From the NCBI RefSeq assembly GCF_000091325.1, contig NC_014012.1, positions 3,865,685 through 3,929,684 on the forward strand: DNA of 64,000 bases. The letters run 5' to 3'. A program made the position numbers and the translations under genes. Positions 39,786-49,276 of the stretch are shown piece by piece. Origin of the DNA: Shewanella violacea DSS12. Lineage in GTDB: Bacteria > Pseudomonadota > Gammaproteobacteria > Enterobacterales > Shewanellaceae. Positions within the stretch are counted from its first letter, which is position 1, and each line of letters opens with the position of its first letter. A model generated the notes under the pieces. It was given only the letters and a program-made list of their open reading frames with translations, made no database searches and was not told where the DNA came from.

Positions 39786-40673
39786 GAGGGTCTCTTCCAC
39801 TTGTTGAATTATTTTTATTGGTTCAATCACTTGCAATTTTCACCGATTAAAACCAGAGAAATTACAGCGCAAGACCTTTAGATTGCTGGTGGCACGCGTA
39901 TATGTAAACGTTTAACAAATAATAATTTTTAACCCCATAAAAACAATTAACAACATAAAATTCACAAGATAGGCACAATTGTAAATGACCAACTGAAGGA
40001 AAATAGATTCTGCGGAAACTTGATGCTGACTCAGATAAAGTCAATGACTCTCGATCTATCCGCCTGTAAGCAAGTCCAGTCTCTACACTGAAAATGAGCA
40101 CTTACAGAGGAGCTGAGCCGCAAGAGCACAGCTAGCGATGTCAGAAGGTGAAACGAGTAGGAAATTAAAAACAACACGCCTACTTATTGAAAATGATGAA
40201 TTAAAGCTAAACAAATAAGAAAAGCCCCAATCAGCAGGCTTTGAACCTATAGGTCTATTTGATGCTTTACTTGATAATCAATCCTAGCTTAATAACCTGC
40301 TAATCATCGTCGATTGAGAGTCTTAAAATATGCCAGGCGTAATCTATATCGACATATTAGAAACATTAAAAATATTGAATATTAACCAAGCTTACATACT
40401 AGATTTCGGCATAATTCGAAGGGAACTAGCTTCTAGATTCGCATTTTTACAATCAAGCGGGGCAATAATATTGCCATGGTAAGTAAGCCATTTAACCGAA
40501 CAGCAATGAAACAAGTGTTTGTCTATCACCTGCAAAAATAGCATTAGTCAGACAAATGAAGCTTTATCTAATAAAGCCTGAGCACTCAATCAAAAAACTT
40601 CTTTTAATTTTCATAGTAGGCGTGTCATATTCTTTTAACAGTATATAAAGAATAAAATAACAATTAACGAGTG
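39786..40673. other. Long intergenic region between porin and NRAMP-like gene
   Basis: Almost 890 bases, AT-rich, divergent. I see only short ORFs without plausible starts (a 79-codon frame at 39862-40101 on minus has no domain or export pattern). It should hold the promoter and regulator site of the porin-tct operon; I could not identify an operator by eye. Confidence 0.5.
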
Positions 40674-41999
40674 ATGGAACCTAGACTGAAAATGAATGCT
40701 ATGGATAAACCCCAACTAGCCCCTAAGAGTGAGAGCAACTTAAATGCCTCGCTAAATCCCCAGACTCTATTATCTAAAACCAGATACCTGCTAAGCGCAT
40801 TAGGGCCAGGTTTATTAATGGCCGCCGCCGCTATCGGTGCCTCTCATCTAGTCGCCTCCACTCGCGCTGGGGCAGAATTTGGCTGGCAGCTAGCCTGGCT
40901 TATCTTAGCGGTTAACCTAGTTAAATATCCCTTCTTCGCCGCGGGAGCTCGCTATACGGCTTCCACAGGAGAGAGCTTACTTCACGGTTACCTTAAACAA
41001 GGCAGAGGCTACCTCATGCTGTTCACGGGTCTCAACACCATAGCCGCCGTAGCAAGTACTGCCGGGGTAGCCATGCTAACTGCCGCTATGCTGACCCTGT
41101 TTATCCCTCTCTCCATCGATCTATTAGCCCTGATTGTTTTATTATCTAGTCTTGCCTTACTTATCTTAGGTCACTACGCCCTACTGGATAAACTCACTAA
41201 GGTGATCATGCTGTGCCTCACTAGCTCCACCCTCATTGCCGTGGCATTGGCCTTCAATGCTCCTCCGGTCATTAGCCCAGATTTTGTCTCACAGTCTCCT
41301 TGGCAATGGGCTTATATCGGTTTCCTCGTCGCCATGATGGGCTGGATGCCAGCCCCTATAGAAGTCAGTGCATGGAACTCACTCTGGCTATTAGAGAAGA
41401 AGAAAACGGCTCATATAACCAAAGAGCAAGCCATCTTCGACTTTAACTTCGGTTATCTGACAACGGCGATTCTTGCTATCGTCTTCCTGGCTCTTGGCTC
41501 TCTGGTTATGCACGGCAGCGGCGAACAATTTTCGGCATCAGGGGCTAAATTTGCCAGCCAACTGATAGATCTGTATAGCCAAGTTTTAGGCAGCGAATCA
41601 CGCTATCTTATCGGCACCGTAGCCCTACTGTGTATCTTCAGCACCACAGTGACAGTCATCGACGGTTACAGCCGCACCCTGAATATGGGCTGGCGCTTAC
41701 TGACTAAAACTCAAGACACTGAAACTGGCTTAACCAAAGTCATGGTGGGGATCTGTACCTTAGGTTTAGGTATCATTTTGTTTTTCAAAGGAGCCCTACT
41801 GCCGCTACTGGAATTTGTGATGATCTTAGCTTTTATGACCACGGTCATTTTCGCTTGGCTAAACTATAAGTTAATGACCAGCTCAGCCTTGGAAGAAGCA
41901 GATCGCTACGGCTGGAAAATGAAGTCTCTGTCTATGTTAGGCATGACCTACTTGGTCGGTTTTGCACTCGTGTTTATCTACTGGTTGGTGACAAAATAA
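40674..41999 (+). CDS. Atypical NRAMP-family transporter
   Basis: Integral membrane protein of 441 residues with about 11 TM segments and NRAMP architecture: ALGPGLLMAAAAIGASHLVASTRAGAEFGWQL in TM1 and AMMGWMPAPIEVSAWN in TM6. The canonical metal-binding motifs of MntH (DPGN in TM1, MPH in TM6) are replaced by GASH and MPAP-type sequence, so this is not a classical Mn/Fe transporter. Some DPGN-lacking NRAMP relatives move Mg2+ or have unknown substrates. The start is ATG 40674; GTG 40671 is an alternative. The serine-hydrolase gene follows after 11 bases. Confidence 0.82.
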   Translation: MEPRLKMNAMDKPQLAPKSESNLNASLNPQTLLSKTRYLLSALGPGLLMAAAAIGASHLVASTRAGAEFGWQLAWLILAVNLVKYPFFAAGARYTASTGESLLHGYLKQGRGYLMLFTGLNTIAAVASTAGVAMLTAAMLTLFIPLSIDLLALIVLLSSLALLILGHYALLDKLTKVIMLCLTSSTLIAVALAFNAPPVISPDFVSQSPWQWAYIGFLVAMMGWMPAPIEVSAWNSLWLLEKKKTAHITKEQAIFDFNFGYLTTAILAIVFLALGSLVMHGSGEQFSASGAKFASQLIDLYSQVLGSESRYLIGTVALLCIFSTTVTVIDGYSRTLNMGWRLLTKTQDTETGLTKVMVGICTLGLGIILFFKGALLPLLEFVMILAFMTTVIFAWLNYKLMTSSALEEADRYGWKMKSLSMLGMTYLVGFALVFIYWLVTK

Positions 42000-42010
42000 G
42001 TGAGTATAAA

Positions 42011-43510
42011 ATGCAATTAAGCACATGGACTGCTACTTTTTACCGGCGAAATAGAATATTAACCAGCTTAGCGTTAGGTGCTCTAATACTGAGTGCACTA
42101 ACACTGAGTAATGCCAGTTATGCCGATTTCCCATCCCTTAAAGATGCAACAATACAATCAGCGAACTTAGATGGGCAAACTCAAAGCAAAGCTGAGACCC
42201 CACCAGATAAAATCGAGCTTGCCATACAGCAGGCTATCGACACCTCTCTACAACCCTTCAGTGGCAGTGTCCTACTATTAAGAGATGGCAAACCACTACT
42301 CACGGTAAACAAGGGCAGAGGGATCAACACAAAGACCAGCTTTATCATAGCCTCTCTATCTAAACAGATAACGGCGACTCTTATTTTACAGGCTGTCGAC
42401 GCTGGAAAACTCAATCTTAACCACTCCCTCAATAGCTATCTCATCGATGACGGAATCTTAAAAGATGATAGGAAACAGGAGAAAAAAAGTGATTTGGGCT
42501 CAGATTCAATCCCAGGCTCAAACCCAGACTCGGTACCAGATGAAGACTTCGATGCGAAATTTGAAACCGCTCCCCTAGAAGAAATCGCCCTAGACGCTGA
42601 CAGTAAACTCGAAGATACACAAACCTCATCCACCTCATTGCAAGCAGTCAGTCCGTCACAAGAAGCCAGCGAGCCAAAGGAAGCGAGTTCACCCGCTATC
42701 GTCTATGGCATAGATGTCGAATCGGCACAAAAAAGCCTCAACTTTGACCCCAATAGATACGACGAAAATATCACATTACATCACTTGTTGAGCCATACAT
42801 CGGGAGTCAATAAGCTAGGAAAACCGAATCATTTTAAACCAGGTAGCCAATTTCAATATTCGAATTTTGGTTACTCCCTCCTGGGTGAGATTCTCGAGTG
42901 GGTAAATCAGCAAACCTTGGCTCAACAGATTGCCAACCTAAAGCTAATCAATCGACTCGGTGGCCTCTATGCTGAGGTCGGCACCATAGATAACATACGT
43001 CAACGGGCCCCCTCTCTCGCCATCGGGCTCAATGAATCTGGTGGGGTATTAGCTCCCTCGGGAATCGAGGTAACCGAATCTTTACTCCCTGCCGGTGGAA
43101 TTATTGCCACGACCCAAGCCTTTGCAACATTTCAACGAAAGTTGCACTCGGGTAGGCTAATCAGCCACCAGAGCTATCAGTTGATGACAAGCTCACATAC
43201 TGACATTGATTTCCTGTGGCCGAATATGAGTTACGGCTACGGCCTAAGGATTAACCGCGAAGATGGCATTACAGAATACAGCCATACCGGCTATTTACCT
43301 GGGTATATGTCGATGACACTCCATTACCCTGAGTTTAATCTGGATCTGGTGATGCTGGAAAACATCTCTTTAAACGTCAATGATCTCCACCGGGTATTTG
43401 AACTGCATAACCAGATACGAGCCAGTATCCGTGAGTCGCTTATTTATAGTAAAAGCAGGAACATGGACAAAATAGATAAAAAAGACAGTACAAATAAATC
43501 CCAGGCTTAG
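42011..43510 (+). CDS. Exported serine hydrolase of the beta-lactamase/penicillin-binding-protein fold
   Basis: Product of 499 residues with an N-terminal export signal (about 15-37). The catalytic motif SxxK is SLSK at 115-118, the Tyr motif is YSNFGYSLLGEIL (YSN), and HTGYLPGYMS supplies the third (KTG-like) box, as in class C/EstB/AmpH-type enzymes. An acidic, Ser/Pro-rich, low-complexity insert of about 75 residues separates the SxxK helix from LLSHTSGVN. It starts 11 bases after the NRAMP-like gene, suggesting co-transcription. The substrate could be a peptide, an ester or peptidoglycan; no specific assignment is possible. Confidence 0.85.
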   Translation: MQLSTWTATFYRRNRILTSLALGALILSALTLSNASYADFPSLKDATIQSANLDGQTQSKAETPPDKIELAIQQAIDTSLQPFSGSVLLLRDGKPLLTVNKGRGINTKTSFIIASLSKQITATLILQAVDAGKLNLNHSLNSYLIDDGILKDDRKQEKKSDLGSDSIPGSNPDSVPDEDFDAKFETAPLEEIALDADSKLEDTQTSSTSLQAVSPSQEASEPKEASSPAIVYGIDVESAQKSLNFDPNRYDENITLHHLLSHTSGVNKLGKPNHFKPGSQFQYSNFGYSLLGEILEWVNQQTLAQQIANLKLINRLGGLYAEVGTIDNIRQRAPSLAIGLNESGGVLAPSGIEVTESLLPAGGIIATTQAFATFQRKLHSGRLISHQSYQLMTSSHTDIDFLWPNMSYGYGLRINREDGITEYSHTGYLPGYMSMTLHYPEFNLDLVMLENISLNVNDLHRVFELHNQIRASIRESLIYSKSRNMDKIDKKDSTNKSQA

Positions 43511-43581
43511 GACTAAAGTCGGCTATAATTGTCGCCACAAGATCCCGCAGACGCGGAATCAACGAGAAAAGATAAAGACTT

Positions 43582-44046
43582 ATGATTAACAACGATATTT
43601 TACGCCGTCTACGCTTCGTGTTCGATTACCAAAATGCCAAGATGATCAAGATCTTCGCCAAGGTTAACCATGAAGTGTCACAAGAGCTTCTTCTTAATAT
43701 GCTAAAGAAAGAAGAAGAGGAAGGTTACCAACCTTGTAATGACAAGACCATGTGTCAGTTCCTTGATGGCCTTATCATAGAGAAGCGTGGCCTAAGAGAA
43801 GGCGCCGAAATCCCTGAGCCTGTAGCGCAGATCAACAACAACCTTATCTTCAAGAAGCTAAGGGTTGCTCTGGAGATGCGTGAAGATGACATCATCAGCA
43901 CATTAATTCTGGCCGATTTCAACATGTCTAAATCTGAACTCGGTGCCCTATTTAGAAAGCCAGGTCATAAGCACTTTAAAGAGTGCGGCGATCAAGTTTT
44001 ACGTAACTTTCTCGCAGGTCTGTCTATCAAGATCCGTGGTAAATAA
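43582..44046 (+). CDS. yehS: DUF1456 family protein (YehS-like)
   Basis: Cytoplasmic protein of 154 residues made of two similar halves: DILRRLRFVFDYQNAKMIKIFA with CQFLDGLIIEKRG, and LIFKKLRVALEMREDDIISTLILADF with LRNFLAGLSIKIRG. This internal duplication is the DUF1456 pattern of E. coli YehS. Function unknown. GAGAAAAG lies upstream of ATG 43582, and a terminator follows. Confidence 0.88.
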   Translation: MINNDILRRLRFVFDYQNAKMIKIFAKVNHEVSQELLLNMLKKEEEEGYQPCNDKTMCQFLDGLIIEKRGLREGAEIPEPVAQINNNLIFKKLRVALEMREDDIISTLILADFNMSKSELGALFRKPGHKHFKECGDQVLRNFLAGLSIKIRGK

Positions 44047-44079
44047 CAGAGCATGATGACGATAAGTAAGTGATTATCT

Positions 44080-44107
44080 AAAGCACAGCTCAGGCTGTGC
44101 TTTTTTG
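44080..44107 (+). terminator. Terminator after yehS
   Basis: AAGCACAGC pairs with GCTGTGCTT around a 4-nt loop, followed by a T-run. Confidence 0.88.
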
Positions 44108-44259
44108 TTTTAAATCAAACAAATTTAAATACTAAAAAGATAGAAAAAAGATAGAAAAAAGAGCTAAAAAACAGCTCTAAAACACAACAAAGATCACATT
44201 TCGTGATAATCTTGCCTGACTCACAGCATCTATAATTATAACTATCGAAAAGGCTACCA

Positions 44260-45948
44260 ATGGACGATCATAAACGCCCGCTCTACCTTCCCTTTGCAGG
44301 ACCTGCGATTCTCGAAGCCCCTTTGATCAACAAGGGCAGCGCATTCACCGATGAAGAACGTATATTCTTCAATCTCGAAGGTCTGCTACCTCATGTCATC
44401 GAAACCATCGAAGAGCAAGCGTCTCGTGCTTATGATCAGTACACTAATTTTAGCAATGATCTCGATAGACACATCTACCTGAGAAACATTCAAGACACCA
44501 ACGAGACCCTCTACTATCGTTTGGTTCAAAACCATATTACCGAGATGATGCCAATCATCTACACCCCAACTGTGGGTATGGCCTGTGAACGTTTCTCCAA
44601 AGAGTATCGCCGTAACCGTGGTCTATTTATCTCCTATCCAAATAAAGACCGCATCGATGATATTCTCAATAACTCGACACGCCAGAAGGTAAAGATCATC
44701 GTTGTCACCGATGGTGAACGAATTCTTGGTCTGGGCGATCAAGGTATCGGCGGCATGGGTATCCCGATTGGTAAGCTGTCTCTATATACCAGCTGTGGCG
44801 GCATCAGCCCAGCATACACCTTGCCTATCACCTTAGATGTTGGCACAGATAACCCTCATCTGCTGGAAGATCCCATGTATATGGGCTGGCGTCATCAGCG
44901 TATCGGCGGCGACGAGTATAAAGACTTCGTCGAAGCCTTTATGCAGGCGGTTAACCGTCGCTGGCCTGATGCCTTGATCCAGTTCGAAGATTTCGCCCAG
45001 AAAAACGCCATGCCACTGCTTGAGCGTTACAAAGATCAATATTGCTGCTTCAATGATGATATTCAAGGTACAGCAGCCGTGACTGTGGGTTCACTACTCG
45101 CCGCATGTAAAGCCGCTAAAACTAAACTGAGTGAGCAACGTATCGCCTTCTTAGGTGCGGGTTCTGCCGGTTGTGGTATTGCCGAAGCCATAGTGGCCCA
45201 GATGGTCTCAGAAGGCATTTCAGATACTCAGGCTCGCCAGCAAGTATTTATGGTCGACCGCTGGGGAATGTTGCAAGCCAACATGCCTAACCTACTGCCG
45301 TTCCAACAAAAATTGGCACAAAAGTGTAATGACGTCAAAAACTGGGATAACTTCAGCGATAACATCTCACTACTTGACGTGATGAAAAACGGTAAGCCTA
45401 CGGTACTTATCGGAGTATCCGGTGCACCAGGATTATTCACCGAAGAGATCATCAAGGCGATGCATACTAACTGCCCTCGCCCTATCATCTTCCCGCTATC
45501 GAATCCAACCAGCCGCGTCGAAGCCACACCTAAAGATGTACTGCATTGGACCAATGGCCAAGCACTTGTCGCAACAGGCAGCCCCTTTGAGCCAGTCGTT
45601 GTCAATGGTGAAACCTTCGAGATTGCTCAGTGTAATAACGGCTATATCTTCCCAGGTATAGGTTTGGGCGTACTCGCATCAGGCGCGAAACGCGTTAGCG
45701 ATGAGATGCTGATGGCATCGAGCCGCGCATTAGCCGAGTGCTCACCACTTGCCATTAATGGCGAAGGCCCATTGTTGCCATCACTGGAAAGTATCCACAG
45801 TGTCAGCAAGCACATAGCCTTTGCCGTCGGTAAAGTTGCCGTCGAGCAAGGTCATGCCCTGCCTTGTACCGATGAGCTACTTAAGCAGTCTATCGAAGCT
45901 AACTTCTGGACAGCAGAGTATCGACGTTACAAGCGAACTTCGTTCTAA
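44260..45948 (+). CDS. maeA: NAD-dependent malic enzyme
   Basis: Oxidative decarboxylation of malate to pyruvate with NAD. The 562 residues fit MaeA/SfcA. Signatures: [59 protein letters not shown] (active-site region), [33 protein letters not shown] (metal-binding acids), and the NAD fold [15 protein letters not shown]. Followed by a strong terminator. Near the tricarboxylate uptake locus, though not in one operon with it. Confidence 0.96.
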   Translation: MDDHKRPLYLPFAGPAILEAPLINKGSAFTDEERIFFNLEGLLPHVIETIEEQASRAYDQYTNFSNDLDRHIYLRNIQDTNETLYYRLVQNHITEMMPIIYTPTVGMACERFSKEYRRNRGLFISYPNKDRIDDILNNSTRQKVKIIVVTDGERILGLGDQGIGGMGIPIGKLSLYTSCGGISPAYTLPITLDVGTDNPHLLEDPMYMGWRHQRIGGDEYKDFVEAFMQAVNRRWPDALIQFEDFAQKNAMPLLERYKDQYCCFNDDIQGTAAVTVGSLLAACKAAKTKLSEQRIAFLGAGSAGCGIAEAIVAQMVSEGISDTQARQQVFMVDRWGMLQANMPNLLPFQQKLAQKCNDVKNWDNFSDNISLLDVMKNGKPTVLIGVSGAPGLFTEEIIKAMHTNCPRPIIFPLSNPTSRVEATPKDVLHWTNGQALVATGSPFEPVVVNGETFEIAQCNNGYIFPGIGLGVLASGAKRVSDEMLMASSRALAECSPLAINGEGPLLPSLESIHSVSKHIAFAVGKVAVEQGHALPCTDELLKQSIEANFWTAEYRRYKRTSF

Positions 45949-46000
45949 CTCTTAACTAAGAGTTAGGTCAGAAACTTACTCTAATGTTCAAGGTTCGATT

Positions 46001-46031
46001 AAAGCTACCAGTTGATACTGGTAGCTTTTTT
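46001..46031 (+). terminator. Terminator after maeA
   Basis: AAGCTACCAGT pairs with ACTGGTAGCTT around TGAT, followed by a T-run. Confidence 0.9.
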
Positions 46032-46067
46032 ATTGCCTTGAAATGAAGGCTGATTACATTTTCTGAT

Positions 46068-46400
46068 TTAGCTTCTGGCCGACTGGGTATTGGGGAGTGT
46101 GTATAAGGTCGTCCCTTCGTTGCCATCTAACGCCTGTCTGGCGAGGTATGTGTACTCTTTATTTTGAGAAGGTTCAGCGAGTCGCCACGGATGATGGAAA
46201 TGCCGAAAAATGTAGGGAACATTTTCGGCCTTGTTTTGGAAATTCTCAGCCCCATCTACACTAGTTGAATAACAAGAAAGTTTGGTCTTATTCACTCCGA
46301 CCTTTTTGTTCATTTGTTGTCATTCCGACAGAGTTTTTTAGCCGAAACCCAGTAACCTTTGCTGTTGGAATACGTCATTAAAGGTCGTTCCTTCATAGGC
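46068..46400. other. Possible remnant DNA upstream of the RAYT transposase
   Basis: No convincing gene. It contains a long inverted repeat (GCCGAAAAATGT at 46202-46213 and ACATTTTCGGC at 46219-46229, one bulged A) and two similar pieces (AAGGTCGTCCCTTC near 46106 and AAGGTCGTTCCTTC near 46381), which suggests decayed repeat material. An 81-codon minus-strand frame (46068-46313) has no recognisable domain. Confidence 0.5.
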
Positions 46401-46632
46401 AGAAATCAGGCCACCCATTGTTAATGACATACTGTCGCCCTTCCTACTAAGCTTTAATGGTGAGCTTAAACTGGAGATAATTATGCCCCGCCCTCGAAGT
46501 TCTCAAATTAGTCTCGAGAAATCAGGCCACCCATTGTTAATGACATACCGTCGCCCTTCCTACTAAGCTTTAATGGTGAGCTTAAACTGGAGATAATTAT
46601 GCCCCGCCCTCGAAGTTCTCAAATTAGTCTCG
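46401..46632. repeat. 116-bp tandem duplication covering the transposase start
   Basis: Bases 46401-46516 and 46517-46632 are near-identical (one difference noted, T/C in GACATACYGTCG). Each copy contains the untranslated leader, the ribosome-binding site CTGGAG, the ATG (46483 and 46599) and the first 12-13 codons. 116 is not a multiple of three, so the first ATG runs out of frame and stops after about 27 codons. Confidence 0.95.
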
Positions 46633-47576
46633 AAGACACACCCTACTATCACTGCTGTAGTCGCTTAGTCCGCCGCGCCCACCTCTGCGGAGATGACAAG
46701 TATACAGGTAAAAACTATGATCATCGTCGAGGGTGGGTAGAGGCGCAGATACTCAAACTGACAGAAGTGTTTGCTATTGATGTCGCTGCCTATGCCGTAA
46801 TGAGTAATCATCTGCACCTAGTACTGTATATTGACTTAGATACGGTCAATATCTGGTCCGATAGAGAGGTGGTTGAACAATGGCATAAATGTTTCAAAGG
46901 TACAGATCTTACGCAAAACTTCGCTAAAGGTGAGGTCATTGATCAGTACCAAGTGGATGAGTTAAAACATCTCATTGCCACTTATCGCTCACGGCTCATT
47001 GATATTAGCTGGTTTATGCGTTGCCTCAATGAGCCCATAGCAAGACAAGCCAACCATGAGGATAACTGCACGGGACATTTCTGGGAGGGACGGTTTAAAA
47101 GCCAAGCTTTACTCGATGAAGCGGCTGTTTTAGCTTGTATGGCTTATGTTGAACTGAACCCTATTCGTGCGAAGGTCGCTCAAACACCAGAAAGTTCTGA
47201 CTACACAAGTCTTCAGCTAAGAATTAAGGCGGCCTTGAAGGGCAAACAACCAGTAAAACTATTGCCTTTTATTGGCAATGAGCACGGACATCAAGCTAAA
47301 GGTATCAATTTTGACCTTAAAGATTACTTAGAGCTGGTTGATGAAACCGGCCGTATACTCCGCGATGATAAGCGAGGTGCTATTTCAGCCAATACAGTAA
47401 GAATATTAACTCGGCTAAATATCACCAGTGATAACTGGATAAAACTCACCACTGACTTTGGTAAGCTCTTTCATGGCCCTGTAGGCACTCTGCCTGAGCT
47501 AACAAGCTATTGTGAACACTTAGAGAAGCGGCGACGACATTTCTCTCAATGCTGTCAGTACTTACAAGCAAGCTGA
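46599..47576 (+). CDS. RAYT-like Y1 (HUH) transposase
   Basis: Single-strand DNA transposase/REP-associated tyrosine transposase of 325 residues. The HUH metal motif is HLHLV in AVMSNHLHLVLYIDLD (about residues 70-74), and the probable catalytic tyrosine lies in AYVELNPIRAKV at about 180-190, in the order typical of TnpA-REP proteins. GHFWEGRFKSQALLDEAA is a family signature. Longer than IS200 TnpA because of a C-terminal extension. It sits between a duplicated 5' region and a tandem array, both with copies of an 11-bp inverted end (see findings). Looks intact. Confidence 0.88.
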   Translation: MPRPRSSQISLEDTPYYHCCSRLVRRAHLCGDDKYTGKNYDHRRGWVEAQILKLTEVFAIDVAAYAVMSNHLHLVLYIDLDTVNIWSDREVVEQWHKCFKGTDLTQNFAKGEVIDQYQVDELKHLIATYRSRLIDISWFMRCLNEPIARQANHEDNCTGHFWEGRFKSQALLDEAAVLACMAYVELNPIRAKVAQTPESSDYTSLQLRIKAALKGKQPVKLLPFIGNEHGHQAKGINFDLKDYLELVDETGRILRDDKRGAISANTVRILTRLNITSDNWIKLTTDFGKLFHGPVGTLPELTSYCEHLEKRRRHFSQCCQYLQAS

Positions 47577-47649
47577 TACATTCAGTCATCCCTTGCTTCA
47601 CTTAATCAATTAATTTAATGGGTTGGGATAGTCCTGCGTAAAATTCACC

Positions 47650-48487
47650 TTTTCCCTTCTTCAGCGACCAATATATATAAATAATTAACTCAGAAACGCC
47701 TGATAAGTGGCCGAGTGAATCTCATAGCTAAGTTAAATCTCGATAACTAGAAATAAGTGGTGCACTTATACTTTGAATAAGGGATGTATCTATGTTGTTA
47801 ATTTGCAATGGGTGGCTCTAGTCTTCTTTTCTTCAGCGACCAATATATATAAATAATTAACTCAGAAACGCCTGATAAGTGGCCGAGTGAATCTCATAGC
47901 TAAGTTAAATCTCGATAACTAGAAATAAGTGGTGCACTTATACTTTGAATAAGGGATGTATCTATGTTGTTAATTTGCAATGGGTGGCTCTAGTCTTCTT
48001 TTCCCTTCTTCAGCGACCAATATCTATAAATAATTAACTCAGAAACACCTGATAAGTGGCCGAGTGAATCTCATAGCTAAGTTAAATCTCGATAACCAGA
48101 GATATGTGGTGCACTTCTACTTCGAATAAGGGATGTATCTATGCTGTTAATTTGCAATGGGTGGCTCTGCGACCAATATATATAAATAATTAACTCAGAA
48201 ACGCCTGATAAGTGGCCGAGTGAATCTCATAGCTAAGTTAAATCTCGATAACTAGAAATAAGTGGTGCACTTATACTTTGAATAAGGGATGTATCTATGT
48301 TGTTAATTTGCAATGGGTGGCTCTAGTCTTATCTTTGAATAAGGGATGTATCTATGCTGTTAATTTTCAATGGGTGGCTCTAGTCTTTGCTAAGTTAAAT
48401 CTCAATAACTAGAAATAAGTGGTGCACTTATACTTTGAATAAGGGATGTATCTATGTTGTTAATTTGCAATGGGTGGCTCTAGTCTT
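47650..48487. repeat. Tandem array of about 172-bp units downstream of the transposase
   Basis: Four full or near-full copies (about 47650-47825, 47826-47997, 47998-48168, 48169-48331) and two truncated copies (48332-48387, 48388-48487). Spacing of the shared GCGACCAATAT marker is 172, 177 and 156 bases. Copies 1, 2 and 4 are almost identical; copy 3 is diverged. Units contain a hairpin (ATAAGTG-GTG-CACTTAT) and end with TTGCAATGGGTGGCTCTAGT. There are no unique spacers, so it is not a CRISPR array. Confidence 0.93.
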
Positions 48488-48631
48488 TCTCTGCCACTCA
48501 CCCACTGAGTTGATTGATTAAAGCTGGGCTTTGGAAGTCAGCCCCCCGAATCAATCCCTATAAAGTCAGATAAAGCGATTAAGATAATTAGAATACTTGT
48601 TATTCAACATGTCTCTGATGAAAAAAAGACA

Positions 48632-48662
48632 CAAAAAAGGCCATGGTTTCCCATAGCCTTTA
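48632..48662 (-). terminator. Terminator of the DUF3069-like gene
   Basis: Minus strand: AAAGGCTATGGG pairs with CCATGGCCTTT (one bulge), followed by T's. It lies about 85 bases beyond the gene's stop. Confidence 0.65.
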
Positions 48663-48745
48663 CCAATGCCTAACTGGCTAAACTCACTCGATACTCAGAA
48701 CCTAGTAATTAGACATAGGACTAATTTCTCGTGTTGAACAGACGG

Positions 48746-49183
48746 CTATTTTCCGTCGACAACTGCCATGATGCTGTTAAACAAGGCTCTGTCGGTACGA
48801 GATTTTTTCAGTTTCTTGGTACAATCCTTGAGTGAATCGTCTGAGATACGGGTGAAGATACCGTTATACTCTTTCTCGTCGATAGCTTCTTCACTGTCAG
48901 CGGCTTCTGAGATATCTTGAGCCACTCGACTCAGCTGTATCCAGGCATTAGCAATATAGAAGCCATGAAAGTCTGCCTGAGGCAGCTGAGCTCTGGCGCT
49001 GCTAGGCAAAGCTTGCCAGCCCTTGATAAACTTCTCATCAGTGTCTTCAAGCAACTCGTTACAGAGGTTGGCGTAGGCTTCCAGCAGATTCTCAGGGATC
49101 TTGTCCATGGGAATAACCACATTACATACATTCAATGAAACTTGTTCGACTCGTGCTTTATACTCTGGGGTGATCTCAATCAT
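48746..49183 (-). CDS. Conserved hypothetical protein, DUF3069-like
   Basis: Acidic cytoplasmic protein of 145 residues, mostly helical, without signal peptide or TM segment. Blocks such as IPMDKIPENLLEAYANLCNELL, KGWQALPSSARAQLPQADFHGFYIANAWIQLSR and YNGIFTRISDDSLKDCTKKLKKSR recall the uncharacterised DUF3069 family of Shewanella and Vibrio; that name is from memory and uncertain. GAGTAAACC lies just upstream of ATG 49183. Monocistronic with its own terminator. Confidence 0.75.
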   Translation of the reverse strand: MIEITPEYKARVEQVSLNVCNVVIPMDKIPENLLEAYANLCNELLEDTDEKFIKGWQALPSSARAQLPQADFHGFYIANAWIQLSRVAQDISEAADSEEAIDEKEYNGIFTRISDDSLKDCTKKLKKSRTDRALFNSIMAVVDGK

Positions 49184-49276
49184 GGTTTACTCTATAAACT
49201 TTTTAATAAAAATGGGCTTAGATTTAGTAATAACTAACGTTTAAACCTAGCGCGAAACTTAAACTGACCGCTGGAC

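Noticed and set aside
39862..40101. 79-codon minus-strand gene upstream of the porin
   Set aside because: No family resemblance and no ribosome site; lies where the porin promoter must be.
46068..46313. 81-codon minus-strand gene
   Set aside because: No domain, atypical composition, overlaps an inverted repeat; more likely remnant or chance ORF.
47650..48487. CRISPR array
   Set aside because: Units are about 172 bp, contiguous and lack unique spacers; there are no cas genes.
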